DNA from: Streptomyces ochraceiscleroticus
GTDB taxonomy: Bacteria > Actinomycetota > Actinomycetes > Streptomycetales > Streptomycetaceae
Length of the DNA stretch: 64,000 nucleotides
Direction: 5' to 3'
NCBI RefSeq assembly: GCF_000720485.1
Contig: NZ_JOAX01000022.1
Coordinates: forward strand, 1 to 64,000
Positions 8,558 through 16,985 of this stretch are shown piece after piece. Within the stretch, counting starts at the first letter, position 1. Every line of letters begins with the position of its first letter. The position numbers and the translations under genes are program-made. The notes beneath the pieces are model-generated. The model was not told the origin of the DNA. It saw only the letters and a list, made by a program, of their open reading frames with translations, and searched no databases.

Positions 8558-8580
8558 TTCCTAGATTTCTGTTCTAGGAA
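8558..8580. promoter_or_regulatory. Candidate TetR operator (inverted repeat)
   Basis: A perfect inverted repeat, TTCCTAGA-N7-TCTAGGAA, lies 69 bp upstream of the acyl-CoA dehydrogenase start, in the divergent gap shared with the TetR gene. AACAGAA-type sequence recurs near 8454 close to the TetR start, a possible second site. Length and position suit a TetR dimer site. Confidence 0.6.
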
Positions 8581-8648
8581 GAGTGTGTGTACGCAGAGCC
8601 CTGGTCGGTACGGGCCCCTGCGTGCCCAACGGCAGGAAGGGACAGACG

Positions 8649-9821
8649 ATGGTCGACTTCTCGCTATCCACCGAAGAGCGTCAGATCCGGGACACCGTCC
8701 GGGCGTTCATCACCAAAGAGGTGATGCCGCTGGAGCAGGAGGTCCTGCGCAACGAGCGTGCGGGGCGGCCGGGCGTCGCCCCGGAGGTCATCGCCGAACT
8801 CCGCGCCAAGGCCCGCAGGTCCGGCTTCTGGGGGGTCAACACCCCGGAGGAGTACGGGGGAATGGACCTCGGTGCCGTGATGTCGGCGATCATCGCCATG
8901 GAGACCGGCCGGACCTTCGTCCCCTTCAGCTTCGGCGGCAGTGCCGACAACATCCTCTACGCCTGCACCGACGAGCAGAAGCAGCAGTACCTCCTGCCCA
9001 CCATCGAGGGTGAGCGCCGTTCCTGCTTCGCCATCACCGAGCCCGGCGCCGGCTCCGACGCCCGCAACATCCGCACTCGCGCCGTGCGCGACGGTGACGA
9101 CTGGTTGATCACCGGCGAGAAGATCTTCATCACCGGAGGCAACGAGGCCGACTTCGTGATGGTGTTCGCGGTCACCGACCCGGACAAGGGCGCCGACGGC
9201 GGCGTCACCTGCTTCCTCGCCGACCGCGACATGGGCTGGAAGTCCGAGCCGATCGCGACCATGGGCGAGTGGGGCCCGGCCTCGCTCGTCTTCGACGAGG
9301 TGCGCGTTCCCGGCCGCAACGTCCTCGGCGAGGTCGGCAAGGGCTTCGAGCTCGCCATGCGGTGGATCGGGCAGGGCCGCTATCTCATCCCGGCCCGCGC
9401 GATCGGCTCCGCCGAGCGGATGCTGCAGATGGCGGTCGACTACGCCCCGACCCGGCACTCCATGGGCCGGCCCATCGCCGACTACCAGGCGATCCAGTGG
9501 CAGATAGCCGACTCCCAGGTGGAGATCGAGTCCGCGAAGTGGCTCACCCTCTACGCCGCCTGGCGGGTCCAGCAGGGCCTCGATGCCCGGCACGCCTCCT
9601 CCATCGCCAAGCTCAACGGTGCCGTGATGGCCAACCAGGTCGTCGACCGCGTCCTGCAGATCCACGGCGGCATGGGCTACACCAAGGAGCTGCCCATCGA
9701 GCGCTGGTACCGCGAGCTGCGCCTGCTGCGGATCTTCGAGGGCACCGACGAGATCCAGAAGCGCACCATCGCCCGCAACCTTCTCAAGGGCCATGTGCGG
9801 CTGGGAGGCATCGGCGAATGA
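8649..9821 (+). CDS. Acyl-CoA dehydrogenase
   Basis: A 390-residue flavoenzyme from ATG 8649 behind GGAAGGG. It carries the family signatures CFAITEPGAGSDA (near residue 129), a GWKSEPIATMGEWGPASLVFDEVRVP middle domain, and LQIHGGMGYTKELPIERWYREL at the C-terminus. Glu in FEGTDEIQ (residue about 364) is at the catalytic-base position of medium-chain-type enzymes. It forms a 2,3-enoyl-CoA by FAD-dependent alpha,beta-dehydrogenation. It is the first gene of an operon with three ATGA or near-contiguous junctions (thiolase-fold enzyme, DUF35 protein, ADP-forming acyl-CoA synthetase), so it handles the CoA ester made by the last gene. Its acyl substrate cannot be read from sequence. Confidence 0.95.
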   Translation: MVDFSLSTEERQIRDTVRAFITKEVMPLEQEVLRNERAGRPGVAPEVIAELRAKARRSGFWGVNTPEEYGGMDLGAVMSAIIAMETGRTFVPFSFGGSADNILYACTDEQKQQYLLPTIEGERRSCFAITEPGAGSDARNIRTRAVRDGDDWLITGEKIFITGGNEADFVMVFAVTDPDKGADGGVTCFLADRDMGWKSEPIATMGEWGPASLVFDEVRVPGRNVLGEVGKGFELAMRWIGQGRYLIPARAIGSAERMLQMAVDYAPTRHSMGRPIADYQAIQWQIADSQVEIESAKWLTLYAAWRVQQGLDARHASSIAKLNGAVMANQVVDRVLQIHGGMGYTKELPIERWYRELRLLRIFEGTDEIQKRTIARNLLKGHVRLGGIGE

Positions 9822-10969
9822 GCCCCCGGCGCCGCGCGGCGATCGTCGGCGTCGCCGAGTCCGACCTCGGTAAAACGCCGCATCTCACCGTCCTTTCCCA
9901 GCAGGCCCAGGCCAGTAAAGCGGCGCTCGCCGAGGCAGGACTGACCCCGGACGACGTGGACGGGCTGTTCACGGCGGGGAACTGGTCCTGGGCCCCGGCC
10001 CTGACGCTCGCCGAGTACCTCGGCATGCAGCCCGACCACCTCGACGGCACCAACATCGGCGGCTCCTCGTTCGAAGCCCACGTCGGCCACGCGACAGCGG
10101 CGATCGAGGCCGGACTCATCGACGTCGCGCTCATCACCTACGGCAGCACCCAGCGCAGCGACCGCACGCGCGGCCGTCCGCGGCCCGCGACACTGACCGA
10201 GCAGTACGAGCAGCCGTTCGGCCTGCCGCAGCCCGTAGGCGCGTATGCGCTCGCCGCCGCGCGCTACATGCACGAGTACGGCGTGACGAGCGAAGAGCTG
10301 GCCGAGGTCGCGGTGAGCGCGCGGAGGTGGGCGGTCCTCAACCCGCGCGCGTACTACCGCGACCCGATCACCGTGGCCGACGTCCTCGCCTCACCGCTGA
10401 TCGCCGAGCCGCTGCACAAGCTCGACTGCTGCCTCGTCACCGATGGCGGCGGCGCGGTCGTGGTCGCCGCTGAGGACCGCTGGCAGGACGTGGCCACCCG
10501 CCCCGTCGTCGTCCGCGGCCATGCCGAGACCACCACCCACTCGTCCATCTCCCGGATGCCGGACCTCACCGTCACAGGGGCCGCCCGCACCGGGCCGCTC
10601 GCGCTGGAGCGCGCCGGGGTCACCCACGCCGATGTGGACCTACTGGCGGTCTACGACTCTTTCACGATCACGGTGCTGCTCACTCTGGAGTCGCTGGGGT
10701 TCTGCAAGCCCGGCGAGGGCGGCCGCTTCGTGGCGGACGGCCGCACGGCGCCCGGCGGCGAGCTGCCGATGAACACCAACGGCGGCGGCCTCTCGTACAC
10801 CCACCCCGGCATGTACGGGATCTTCCTGCTCATCGAGGCCACCCGGCAGCTCCGCCACGACTACCGGGACCAGCTAGGGCGCCAGGTCGACGGGGCGGAG
10901 CTCGCCCTCGTCCACGGCACCGGCGGCGTGCTCTCGTCCACCTCGACCGTCGTCCTCTCCGGGAGCTGA
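9818..10969 (+). CDS. Thiolase-fold (SCP2/Ltp-type) enzyme without catalytic cysteine; probable retro-aldolase
   Basis: A 383-residue protein whose ATG overlaps the dehydrogenase stop (ATGA), with GGGAGG upstream. Fold landmarks are SCP2-thiolase-like: RRAAIVGVAESDLGK, VALITYGSTQRSDR, and a C-terminal PMNTNGGGLSYTHPGMYG. At the nucleophile position, where thiolases carry Cys, it reads TNIGGSSFEAHVGHA, so Claisen thiolysis through a Cys is not expected. Tyr279 (AVYDSFT) and Tyr327 (GLSYTHPG) are 48 residues apart, close to the spacing of the two catalytic tyrosines I recall for the steroid retro-aldolase Ltp2. The next gene encodes a DUF35 protein, the partner type such aldolases need. A retro-aldol cleavage of a 3-hydroxyacyl-CoA is the best inference. 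Confidence 0.8.
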   Translation: MSPRRRAAIVGVAESDLGKTPHLTVLSQQAQASKAALAEAGLTPDDVDGLFTAGNWSWAPALTLAEYLGMQPDHLDGTNIGGSSFEAHVGHATAAIEAGLIDVALITYGSTQRSDRTRGRPRPATLTEQYEQPFGLPQPVGAYALAAARYMHEYGVTSEELAEVAVSARRWAVLNPRAYYRDPITVADVLASPLIAEPLHKLDCCLVTDGGGAVVVAAEDRWQDVATRPVVVRGHAETTTHSSISRMPDLTVTGAARTGPLALERAGVTHADVDLLAVYDSFTITVLLTLESLGFCKPGEGGRFVADGRTAPGGELPMNTNGGGLSYTHPGMYGIFLLIEATRQLRHDYRDQLGRQVDGAELALVHGTGGVLSSTSTVVLSGS

Positions 10970-10974
10970 GCAGC

Positions 10975-11385
10975 GTGCCGGACCTGCCATCCATCGTCAT
11001 CGACGCGGAATCCAAGCCGTTCTGGGACGGCATCGCCGTGGGCGAGTTGCGTCTGCAGTGCTGCGGCGACTGCGGGCGTGCCGTCTTTCCCGCGCGCATC
11101 GTCTGCCCGCACTGCTTCGGCGAGCGGCTGACGCCCGTAGCCGCGGCCGGCACCGGGACCGTGTACTCCAAGACCGTCGTCCACCGCGCCTTCGGGGCCT
11201 TCGCGGAGCAGACCCCGTTCACCATCGCTCTGATCGACCTCGACGAGGGAGTCCGCATGATGTCCAGGATCGTCGGCGAGCAGCCGGTGGCGATCGGCGA
11301 CCGCGTACGCCTGCAGATCACTCGGCTCGGCGACGCGCCCGAAGCGCCCGAACTCCCTTGTTTCCGCGCGGAGATGGTGGCATGA
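10975..11385 (+). CDS. DUF35 OB-fold/zinc-ribbon protein (thiolase-fold partner)
   Basis: A 136-residue protein with a GTG start five bases after the preceding stop. The N-terminal rubredoxin-like zinc ribbon is LQCCGDCGRAVFPARIVCPHCFGE (two CxxC knuckles), followed by an OB-fold with GTGTVYSKTVVHRAF, ALIDLDEGVRMMSRI and IGDRVRLQI. DUF35 proteins bind thiolase-superfamily enzymes and often an acyl-CoA, and are needed for activity in the Ltp2/ChsH2 aldolase. Here it lies directly behind the Cys-less thiolase-fold gene, so a stable heteromer is likely. Family assignment is firm; partnership is inferred from adjacency. Confidence 0.9.
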   Translation: MPDLPSIVIDAESKPFWDGIAVGELRLQCCGDCGRAVFPARIVCPHCFGERLTPVAAAGTGTVYSKTVVHRAFGAFAEQTPFTIALIDLDEGVRMMSRIVGEQPVAIGDRVRLQITRLGDAPEAPELPCFRAEMVA

Positions 11386-13511
11386 CGGCCGTCGTGCGGC
11401 CCGGCAGGGCCACCTCGCTGCAGGGCTTGTTCGCACCGCGGTCGATCGCGCTCGTCGGCGCGACCGACAAGTCGGGCTGGTCGCTGAGCACGTACCAGAA
11501 TCTGCTCGGCCACGGCTTCACAGGCCCCGTCCACCTCGTCAACCCCCGCACACCCGAGGTGCACGGCCGCAAGGCGCACAAGAGCCTGACCGCCATCGGC
11601 GAGCCGGTCGACCTGGCGTACGTCATGGTGCCGACACCGGCCGTGCTCGACGTGCTGAGCGAGGGCGCCGAGCTCGGCATCCGCAACTACGTCGTGCTCA
11701 CCGCCGGGTTCGGCGAGACCGGCACCGAGGGACGGCGGCGCGAGGAGGAGCTGCACGCCTTCGTCCGGGAGAAGGGCCTCAATGTGCTGGGGCCCAACGG
11801 GAACGGTTACGTCAACGCCGCCGCCGGCATCACCCCGTACGGCCTCGCCATCACCCAGCCGCCACCGGCCGGGCCGGTCGGCGTGGTGCTGCAGAGCGGG
11901 GCGCTCGCCAGCGCCGTGCTCAACTTCATGCACGCCCGCAACGTCGGCCTGAGCATGCTCACGTCGATGGGCAACGAGATGTCGCTCAGCGTCACGGACG
12001 TCATCGACCACCTGGTCGACGACCCGGCGACCGAGGTCATCGCCCTCTTCCTCGAAACGGTGCGTCACCCCGAGGAGTTCGCCCGGGTCGCCCGCCGCGC
12101 GGCCGAGGCGGGCAAGCCGATCGTCGCGCTGAAGATCGGCGCCAGCCGCCTCGCCTCGCGTACGGCGCAGGCGCACACCGGTGCGCTCGTCGGCGACGAC
12201 CGCGTCGTCGACGCCGCCTTCCGGCGGCTCGGCGTCCTCCGCGTCCACTCACTGGAGGAGCTGATCCTCACCGCCGGGCTGCTCGCCCGGACCGGTCCGC
12301 TGCCGGGAGGACGGATCGGCGTGGTCACCCCCTCCGGCGGCGCCTGCGAGATCATCGCCGACCGCGCCGAGCAGGAGGGGCTGGAGATCCCGCCGTTCGC
12401 GCCCGGGACCACGGCCCGGCTCAAGGAGGCCGTGCCGGACTTCGCCACCGTGCAGAACCCGCTCGACGTGACCGGATACGTACTGGTCGACCGCACCCTC
12501 CTCGCCCGTGCGCTGGAGACCGTCGCCGCCGACCCCGGCATCGACGTCGTGCTGGCACTCGTCGACCTGCCCCGCGTTCCACCGGCCGACCCCGAGGCAG
12601 CCCGCGCGTACTTCGGGGCCTTCGCCGAATGCATCCGGAAGACCGACAAACCGGTCGTAGTCAGCGGAAACGTACTCACCGACATCACCGAGACCGGCCG
12701 CCGCCTGCAGGAGGAGACCGGATTCCCGTACATCGCCGGCGGGATCGACCACGCCATGAACGCGCTGGGCGCGGCCGTGCGCTGGTCCCGGTCGCTGCCC
12801 GACGTGCTCCGAGAGGAGCTGTCCGCGCCCGCGCCGGCGGACGTCACTCCCGGGCGGCCGGGGGAGACGTGGGCGGAGCACCGGGCCGCGCGGCTCCTCG
12901 CCGAGCACGGCGTGCCAGTCGTTCCCTCCGTGCGCACCGCCGATGAGCACGAAGCGGTCGCTGCCGCCGAGCGCCTGGGCTATCCCGTCGTCCTCAAGGC
13001 GGCGGCCGACGGCCTTCAGCACAAGAGCGACATCGGCGGCGTCCGGCTGGGTCTTGCCGGGCCCGACGCCGTACGCAGCGCTTTCCGGGACGTACGCGCC
13101 GCCCTGCAGAGCAGCGGCTACGGGGCCGACCCGGCGGTGCTCGTCCAGCCGCAGCGGACAGGCGGGACGGAGCTCCTCGTCGGCGTGGTCCGCGACCCGA
13201 CCTGGGGGCTCACCCTCGCCGTCGGGCTCGGTGGCGTCTGGGTCGAGGTCCTCGCGGACTCGGCGCTGCGCCTGCTGCCGGTCACCCACGCAGACGTCCG
13301 GAGCGCTCTGGGCGAGTTGCGCGGCGCACGACTGCTCGACGGGGCGCGCGGCACCGAGCCCGCCGACCTCGACGCCGTCGCCGAGGTGGTCGTGCGGATC
13401 GGCGAGCTCGCCGGGTCGCTGGGCCCCCGCCTGGAGTCGCTGGAGGTCAACCCCCTGTGGGTGCGCGGTGCACGGGTGGAGGCGCTGGACGCGCTGGTCA
13501 CCTGGGCCTGA
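11382..13511 (+). CDS. Acyl-CoA synthetase, ADP-forming (acetate--CoA ligase family), fused alpha-beta
   Basis: A 709-residue protein; ATG 11382 overlaps the DUF35 stop (ATGA). Residues about 12-130 are the CoA-binding domain (FAPRSIALVGATDKSGW, LVNPRTPEVHGRKAHKSL). Residues about 145-460 are succinyl-CoA-ligase-like, with VLGPNGNGYVN and AQAHTGALVGDDRVVDAAF carrying the conserved HTGA histidine. The C-terminal ATP-grasp (from about 500) has LLAEHGVPVVPSVRT, YPVVLKAAADGLQHKSDIGGV and SLEVNPLW. It converts a carboxylic acid, CoA and ATP to acyl-CoA, ADP and phosphate. As the last gene of the four-gene operon it probably activates the imported acid substrate. Confidence 0.92.
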   Translation: MTAVVRPGRATSLQGLFAPRSIALVGATDKSGWSLSTYQNLLGHGFTGPVHLVNPRTPEVHGRKAHKSLTAIGEPVDLAYVMVPTPAVLDVLSEGAELGIRNYVVLTAGFGETGTEGRRREEELHAFVREKGLNVLGPNGNGYVNAAAGITPYGLAITQPPPAGPVGVVLQSGALASAVLNFMHARNVGLSMLTSMGNEMSLSVTDVIDHLVDDPATEVIALFLETVRHPEEFARVARRAAEAGKPIVALKIGASRLASRTAQAHTGALVGDDRVVDAAFRRLGVLRVHSLEELILTAGLLARTGPLPGGRIGVVTPSGGACEIIADRAEQEGLEIPPFAPGTTARLKEAVPDFATVQNPLDVTGYVLVDRTLLARALETVAADPGIDVVLALVDLPRVPPADPEAARAYFGAFAECIRKTDKPVVVSGNVLTDITETGRRLQEETGFPYIAGGIDHAMNALGAAVRWSRSLPDVLREELSAPAPADVTPGRPGETWAEHRAARLLAEHGVPVVPSVRTADEHEAVAAAERLGYPVVLKAAADGLQHKSDIGGVRLGLAGPDAVRSAFRDVRAALQSSGYGADPAVLVQPQRTGGTELLVGVVRDPTWGLTLAVGLGGVWVEVLADSALRLLPVTHADVRSALGELRGARLLDGARGTEPADLDAVAEVVVRIGELAGSLGPRLESLEVNPLWVRGARVEALDALVTWA

Positions 13512-13545
13512 ACCGGCCGCGTACCACTCCATCCCGTACACCTGT

Positions 13546-13590
13546 CACACCCGGCACACCCGGCACACCCGGCACACCCGGCACACCCGC
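13546..13590. repeat. 9-bp tandem repeat, five copies
   Basis: CACACCCGG is repeated five times without gaps (the last unit ends CGC), between the acyl-CoA synthetase stop and the MFS start. Perfect short tandem repeats of this kind are prone to slippage and would change the leader length of the MFS gene. Confidence 0.85.
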
Positions 13591-13645
13591 GTCACCCACC
13601 GAGACGTTCTCGGGGGACCCCTTCAAGGAAAGGGCGGGCAGAGCA

Positions 13646-15013
13646 ATGAGGCTCTTCCATGTGCGCGAACTCGACGAGTACCCGACCAGTGGACAGCGGA
13701 TGCGCATCCTCTCCATGGCGGTGCTCGCTGTCCTGATCGCTTCCTACGAGGGGCAGATCGCCCCGGTGGTGCCGCTGCTTCTCGAAGACCTGGACATCTC
13801 GCTGAGCACCTATGGCGCGGTCTCGGCGACGGCACTCGTCGCCGGGGCCGTCGCCTCGGTGGTGGGCGGGCGACTCACCGACGCCGTGGGCCGTGTCCGG
13901 CTGATCGTGCCCCTGCTGATGCTCACCGCGGTGTGCTGCTTCCTGATGACCACGGTCCACTCGCCCGGTCAACTCCTGGCTGTACGCGCCGTGTTGTCGG
14001 TCGTCGACGGCATGGCCATGGCCGGGACCGCGCCGCTCGTGCGGGACTTCTCCCCGCGGATGGGCCGCGCCCAGGCATTCGGCTTCTGGACCTGGGGGCC
14101 GGTCGGGGCGAGCTTCCTGGCCGCGACGGTCGCGAGCCTCACACTGCCGCTCTTCGATGACTCCTGGCGTTCACAGTTCGTCATCATGGGGGTGGTCTCG
14201 CTCATCCTCTCCGTGGTGATCGCCTTCAACATCGCGGACCTCTCACCCGAACTCCGGGCCCGCATCGTCCAGTCCGAGCAGGAGTCGGTGGCCCGGACGG
14301 ACCGTTCCGCGCCGCCCCGCGCCCGCGACCTGTTCGCCCAACGCGCCATCTGGGCCCATGTGGTGGGCATCGCCTCCTGGCTCGTGCTGTACATCACTCT
14401 CACCCTCTACGGGCAGACGATGCTCGCGGAGAGCTTCGACCTGGAAGCCGCGAGAGCCTCCCAGGTCATGTCGGCGTTCTGGGTACTGAACATCCTCACG
14501 CTCATCGTGGCCGGCCGCGTCTCGGACCGGCTGCAGCTGCGCAAGCCACTGTGCGTGGCCGGCACAGCGGCTGCCGCGATCCTCGCCTGATACCTCGCGA
14601 GCCTCATCGGGCGCGAAGGCGTCCCGCACTGGCACATCGCCGTCACCGGTGCACTCCTCGGCGGCGCCATGGGATGCGCCTACGGGCCGTGGATGGCGAA
14701 CTTCTCGGAGAACGCGGAGGACGTCGACCCGCGGCTGCAGGGCACCGCCTGGGGAGTGTTCAGCTTCCTGACCAAGGCCATGGCCGTCCTGGTGCTGCTG
14801 ATCGTGCCCCACGTGGTCGAGGCGTACGGCTGGCGTGCCTGGCTGTTCGTGGCGGTGTGCTGCATGGCCCTCTTCGTACCCGTGTCCCTGCTCTTCCGTG
14901 GTCCGTGGCGACGCCCGAAGACGGCGCTCCGCCCCTTGCCCACCGTCGCCGCCGAGCCGGGGACTGTTCCTCCCGTCCGGCCAAAGGGGCCAAAGACGGG
15001 CTCCGGGCGGTAA
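13646..15013 (+). pseudogene. MFS transporter interrupted by in-frame TGA (codon 315)
   Basis: One continuous frame of 456 codons encodes a 12-helix major facilitator with an N-terminal cytoplasmic tail. Typical segments are GGRLTDAVGRVRLIVPLL (MFS motif A between helices 2 and 3) and AGRVSDRLQLRKPLCV (second-half equivalent). Codon 315, at 14588-14590, is TGA. Downstream the frame stays open and membrane-like (YLASLIGREGVPHWHIAVTGALLGGAMG to FVPVSLLFRGPW) for 141 codons, ending at TAA 15011-15013. No frameshift is involved. A single substitution (for example TGG or CGA to TGA) explains it; readthrough or sequencing error are alternatives. It follows the acyl-CoA operon and was probably its substrate importer. 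Confidence 0.85.
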
Positions 15014-15076
15014 TCAGCCGCCCGGATCCGGGAACCCATCACCCGGCATCCGCCGCCCCCTACGAAAGGCGCCGCC

Positions 15077-16948
15077 ATGACCACGGTGAGTAACACCACA
15101 CTCGGCCCTGCCAGCGACTCGGCCCAGCTCTTCGAGCTCGCGCAGCAACTGCGCGTGGACTCGGTGCGCGCAAGCACCGGGGCCGGGTCCGGGCACCCCA
15201 CCTCCAGTCTGTCGGCGGCCGATCTGATGGCCGTCCTGATGTCCCGTCATCTGCGTTACGACTGGGAGGCGCCCGACAACCCCGCGGGTGATCACCTGAT
15301 CTTCTCCAAGGGGCATGCGTCACCCCTGCTGTACGCGATGTTCAAGGCGGCCGGTGTCGTCGGCGACGAGGAGCTGATGACGACCTATCGCCGCTTCGGC
15401 CACCGGCTGCAGGGCCACCCCACGCCGGTGCTGCCCTGGGTGGACGTGGCCACCGGTTCTCTGGGCCAGGGCATTGCCTACGGCGTCGGCATCGCGCTGG
15501 CCGGCCGGTACCTGGAGAAGCAGCCCTACCGGGTGTGGGTCCTGTGCGGGGACAGCGAGATGGCCGAAGGCTCCGTATGGGAGGCCCTAGACAAGGCCGG
15601 CCACCACGAGCTGGCCAACTTCACCGCCCTCATCGACGTCAACCGGCTCGGCCAGAGCGGTCCCACCGAGCTGGAGTGGGACACCGACAGCTACGCCCGC
15701 CGCGCCGAGGCGTTCGGCTGCCGTGCGATCGTCATCGACGGCCACGACCTCGACGCGATCGACCAGGCCCTGACCACCGCCGCCGATGGGCAGGCCCCCA
15801 CCGTCATCGTCGCCAAAACCGTCAAGGGCCGTGGGGTGGCCGAGGTGGCGGACAAGGACGGCTGGCACGGCAAGCCGCTGCCCGAGGACCTGGCGGAACG
15901 CGCCGTCGCCGAACTGGGCGGCCCGCGCGACCTGCGAGTACGTGGCCCCCAGCCGCCCGATGCCACTCCCGCCCCGGCCCCGGCCGCCGAGCCCGTGGAA
16001 CTGCCCCGCTTCGACCTCGGTGACAAGGTGGCCACCCGCGTCGCCTTCGGCAAAGCGCTGGTCGCCCTCGGCGCCCGCCCCGACGTGGTCGCCCTGGACG
16101 CCGAGGTCGGCAACTCCACCCACGCCGAGGACTTCAAGAAGGCATACCCGGAGCGGTACTTCCAGACCTACATCGCCGAACAGCAGATGATCGCGGATGC
16201 CGTCGGCATGGCCGTCCGCGGCTACCGTCCGTACGCCACCACCTTCGCCGCCTTCCTCACCCGCGCCCACGACTTCATCCGGATGGCGGCTGTCTCCGAG
16301 ATCACCATGGCTCTGTGCGGTACCCACAGCGGCGTGGAGATCGGTGCCGACGGGCCCTCCCAGATGGGCGTCGAGGACCTCGCGATGATGCGCGCCGTAC
16401 GCGGTTCCACCGTCTTCTACCCCAGCGACGCCACGTCCGCGGCCGCCCTGACCGCAGCCATGGCCGACGTCGAGGGCATCTCCTACCTGCGCACCACCCG
16501 CGGCGCCTATCCCGTCCTCTACCCCGGCGACGAGACCTTCCCCGTCGGCGGCTCCAAGACCCTGCGCCACAGCGCGGACGACCAGGTCACCCTCGTCGGT
16601 GCGGGCGTCACCCTGCACGAATGCCTCGCCGCCGCCGACCGCCTCGCCGACGACGGAATTCAGGCCCGCGTCATCGACCTGTACTCCGTCAAGCCCGTCG
16701 ACGCCGACGCACTCGCCCGCGCCGCCCAGGACACCGGTGCTCTCGTCGTGGCCGAGGATCACCACCCCGAAGGCGGCATCGGCGAGGCCGTCCTCTCGGC
16801 GCTCAGCGCATCCGGCAGCCACCCCGCCTTCGCCCACCTCGCCGGCACCGACCTGCCGGGATCCGGCACCACCGACGAACTCCTCGACGCAGCGGGCATC
16901 TCCCGCGCCCACATCGCCGAGGCAGCCCGCACCTTGCTGAAGCGGTAG
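15077..16948 (+). CDS. Transketolase (short form)
   Basis: A 623-residue enzyme from ATG 15077 with GAAAGG upstream. The thiamine-diphosphate domain has STGAGSGHPTSSLSAADL, SKGHASPLLYAMF, TGSLGQGIAYGVG, and the TPP motif GDSEMAEG ending in DVNRLGQSG. The pyrimidine domain has VGNSTHAEDFKK, YIAEQQMIADAVGMA and THSGVEIGADGPSQMGVEDLAMMR; a C-terminal transketolase domain follows. It transfers C2 ketol units between sugar phosphates. It is shorter than the usual pentose-phosphate enzyme of actinomycetes (about 700 aa) and resembles the animal/archaeal-length type. Its location next to a catabolic operon suggests a specialised copy rather than the housekeeping gene. Confidence 0.92.
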   Translation: MTTVSNTTLGPASDSAQLFELAQQLRVDSVRASTGAGSGHPTSSLSAADLMAVLMSRHLRYDWEAPDNPAGDHLIFSKGHASPLLYAMFKAAGVVGDEELMTTYRRFGHRLQGHPTPVLPWVDVATGSLGQGIAYGVGIALAGRYLEKQPYRVWVLCGDSEMAEGSVWEALDKAGHHELANFTALIDVNRLGQSGPTELEWDTDSYARRAEAFGCRAIVIDGHDLDAIDQALTTAADGQAPTVIVAKTVKGRGVAEVADKDGWHGKPLPEDLAERAVAELGGPRDLRVRGPQPPDATPAPAPAAEPVELPRFDLGDKVATRVAFGKALVALGARPDVVALDAEVGNSTHAEDFKKAYPERYFQTYIAEQQMIADAVGMAVRGYRPYATTFAAFLTRAHDFIRMAAVSEITMALCGTHSGVEIGADGPSQMGVEDLAMMRAVRGSTVFYPSDATSAAALTAAMADVEGISYLRTTRGAYPVLYPGDETFPVGGSKTLRHSADDQVTLVGAGVTLHECLAAADRLADDGIQARVIDLYSVKPVDADALARAAQDTGALVVAEDHHPEGGIGEAVLSALSASGSHPAFAHLAGTDLPGSGTTDELLDAAGISRAHIAEAARTLLKR

Positions 16949-16985
16949 CCCTGCCGCGGCACGGGGCGCCCGGCATCCGCTCCGG

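Noticed and set aside
10830..12248. A long minus-strand frame antisense to the DUF35 and acyl-CoA synthetase genes
   Set aside because: It has no conserved motif and changes composition where the sense genes change frame; it is a shadow.
14588..14590. Selenocysteine at the in-frame TGA of the MFS gene
   Set aside because: The residue is in a membrane helix of a transporter family with no selenoproteins, and no SECIS-like stem follows the codon. Mutation or error is simpler.
15587..16912. A 441-codon open frame antisense to the transketolase
   Set aside because: The product is a Gly/Val/Asp-rich composition artefact without motifs; the transketolase on the other strand has complete conserved motifs.
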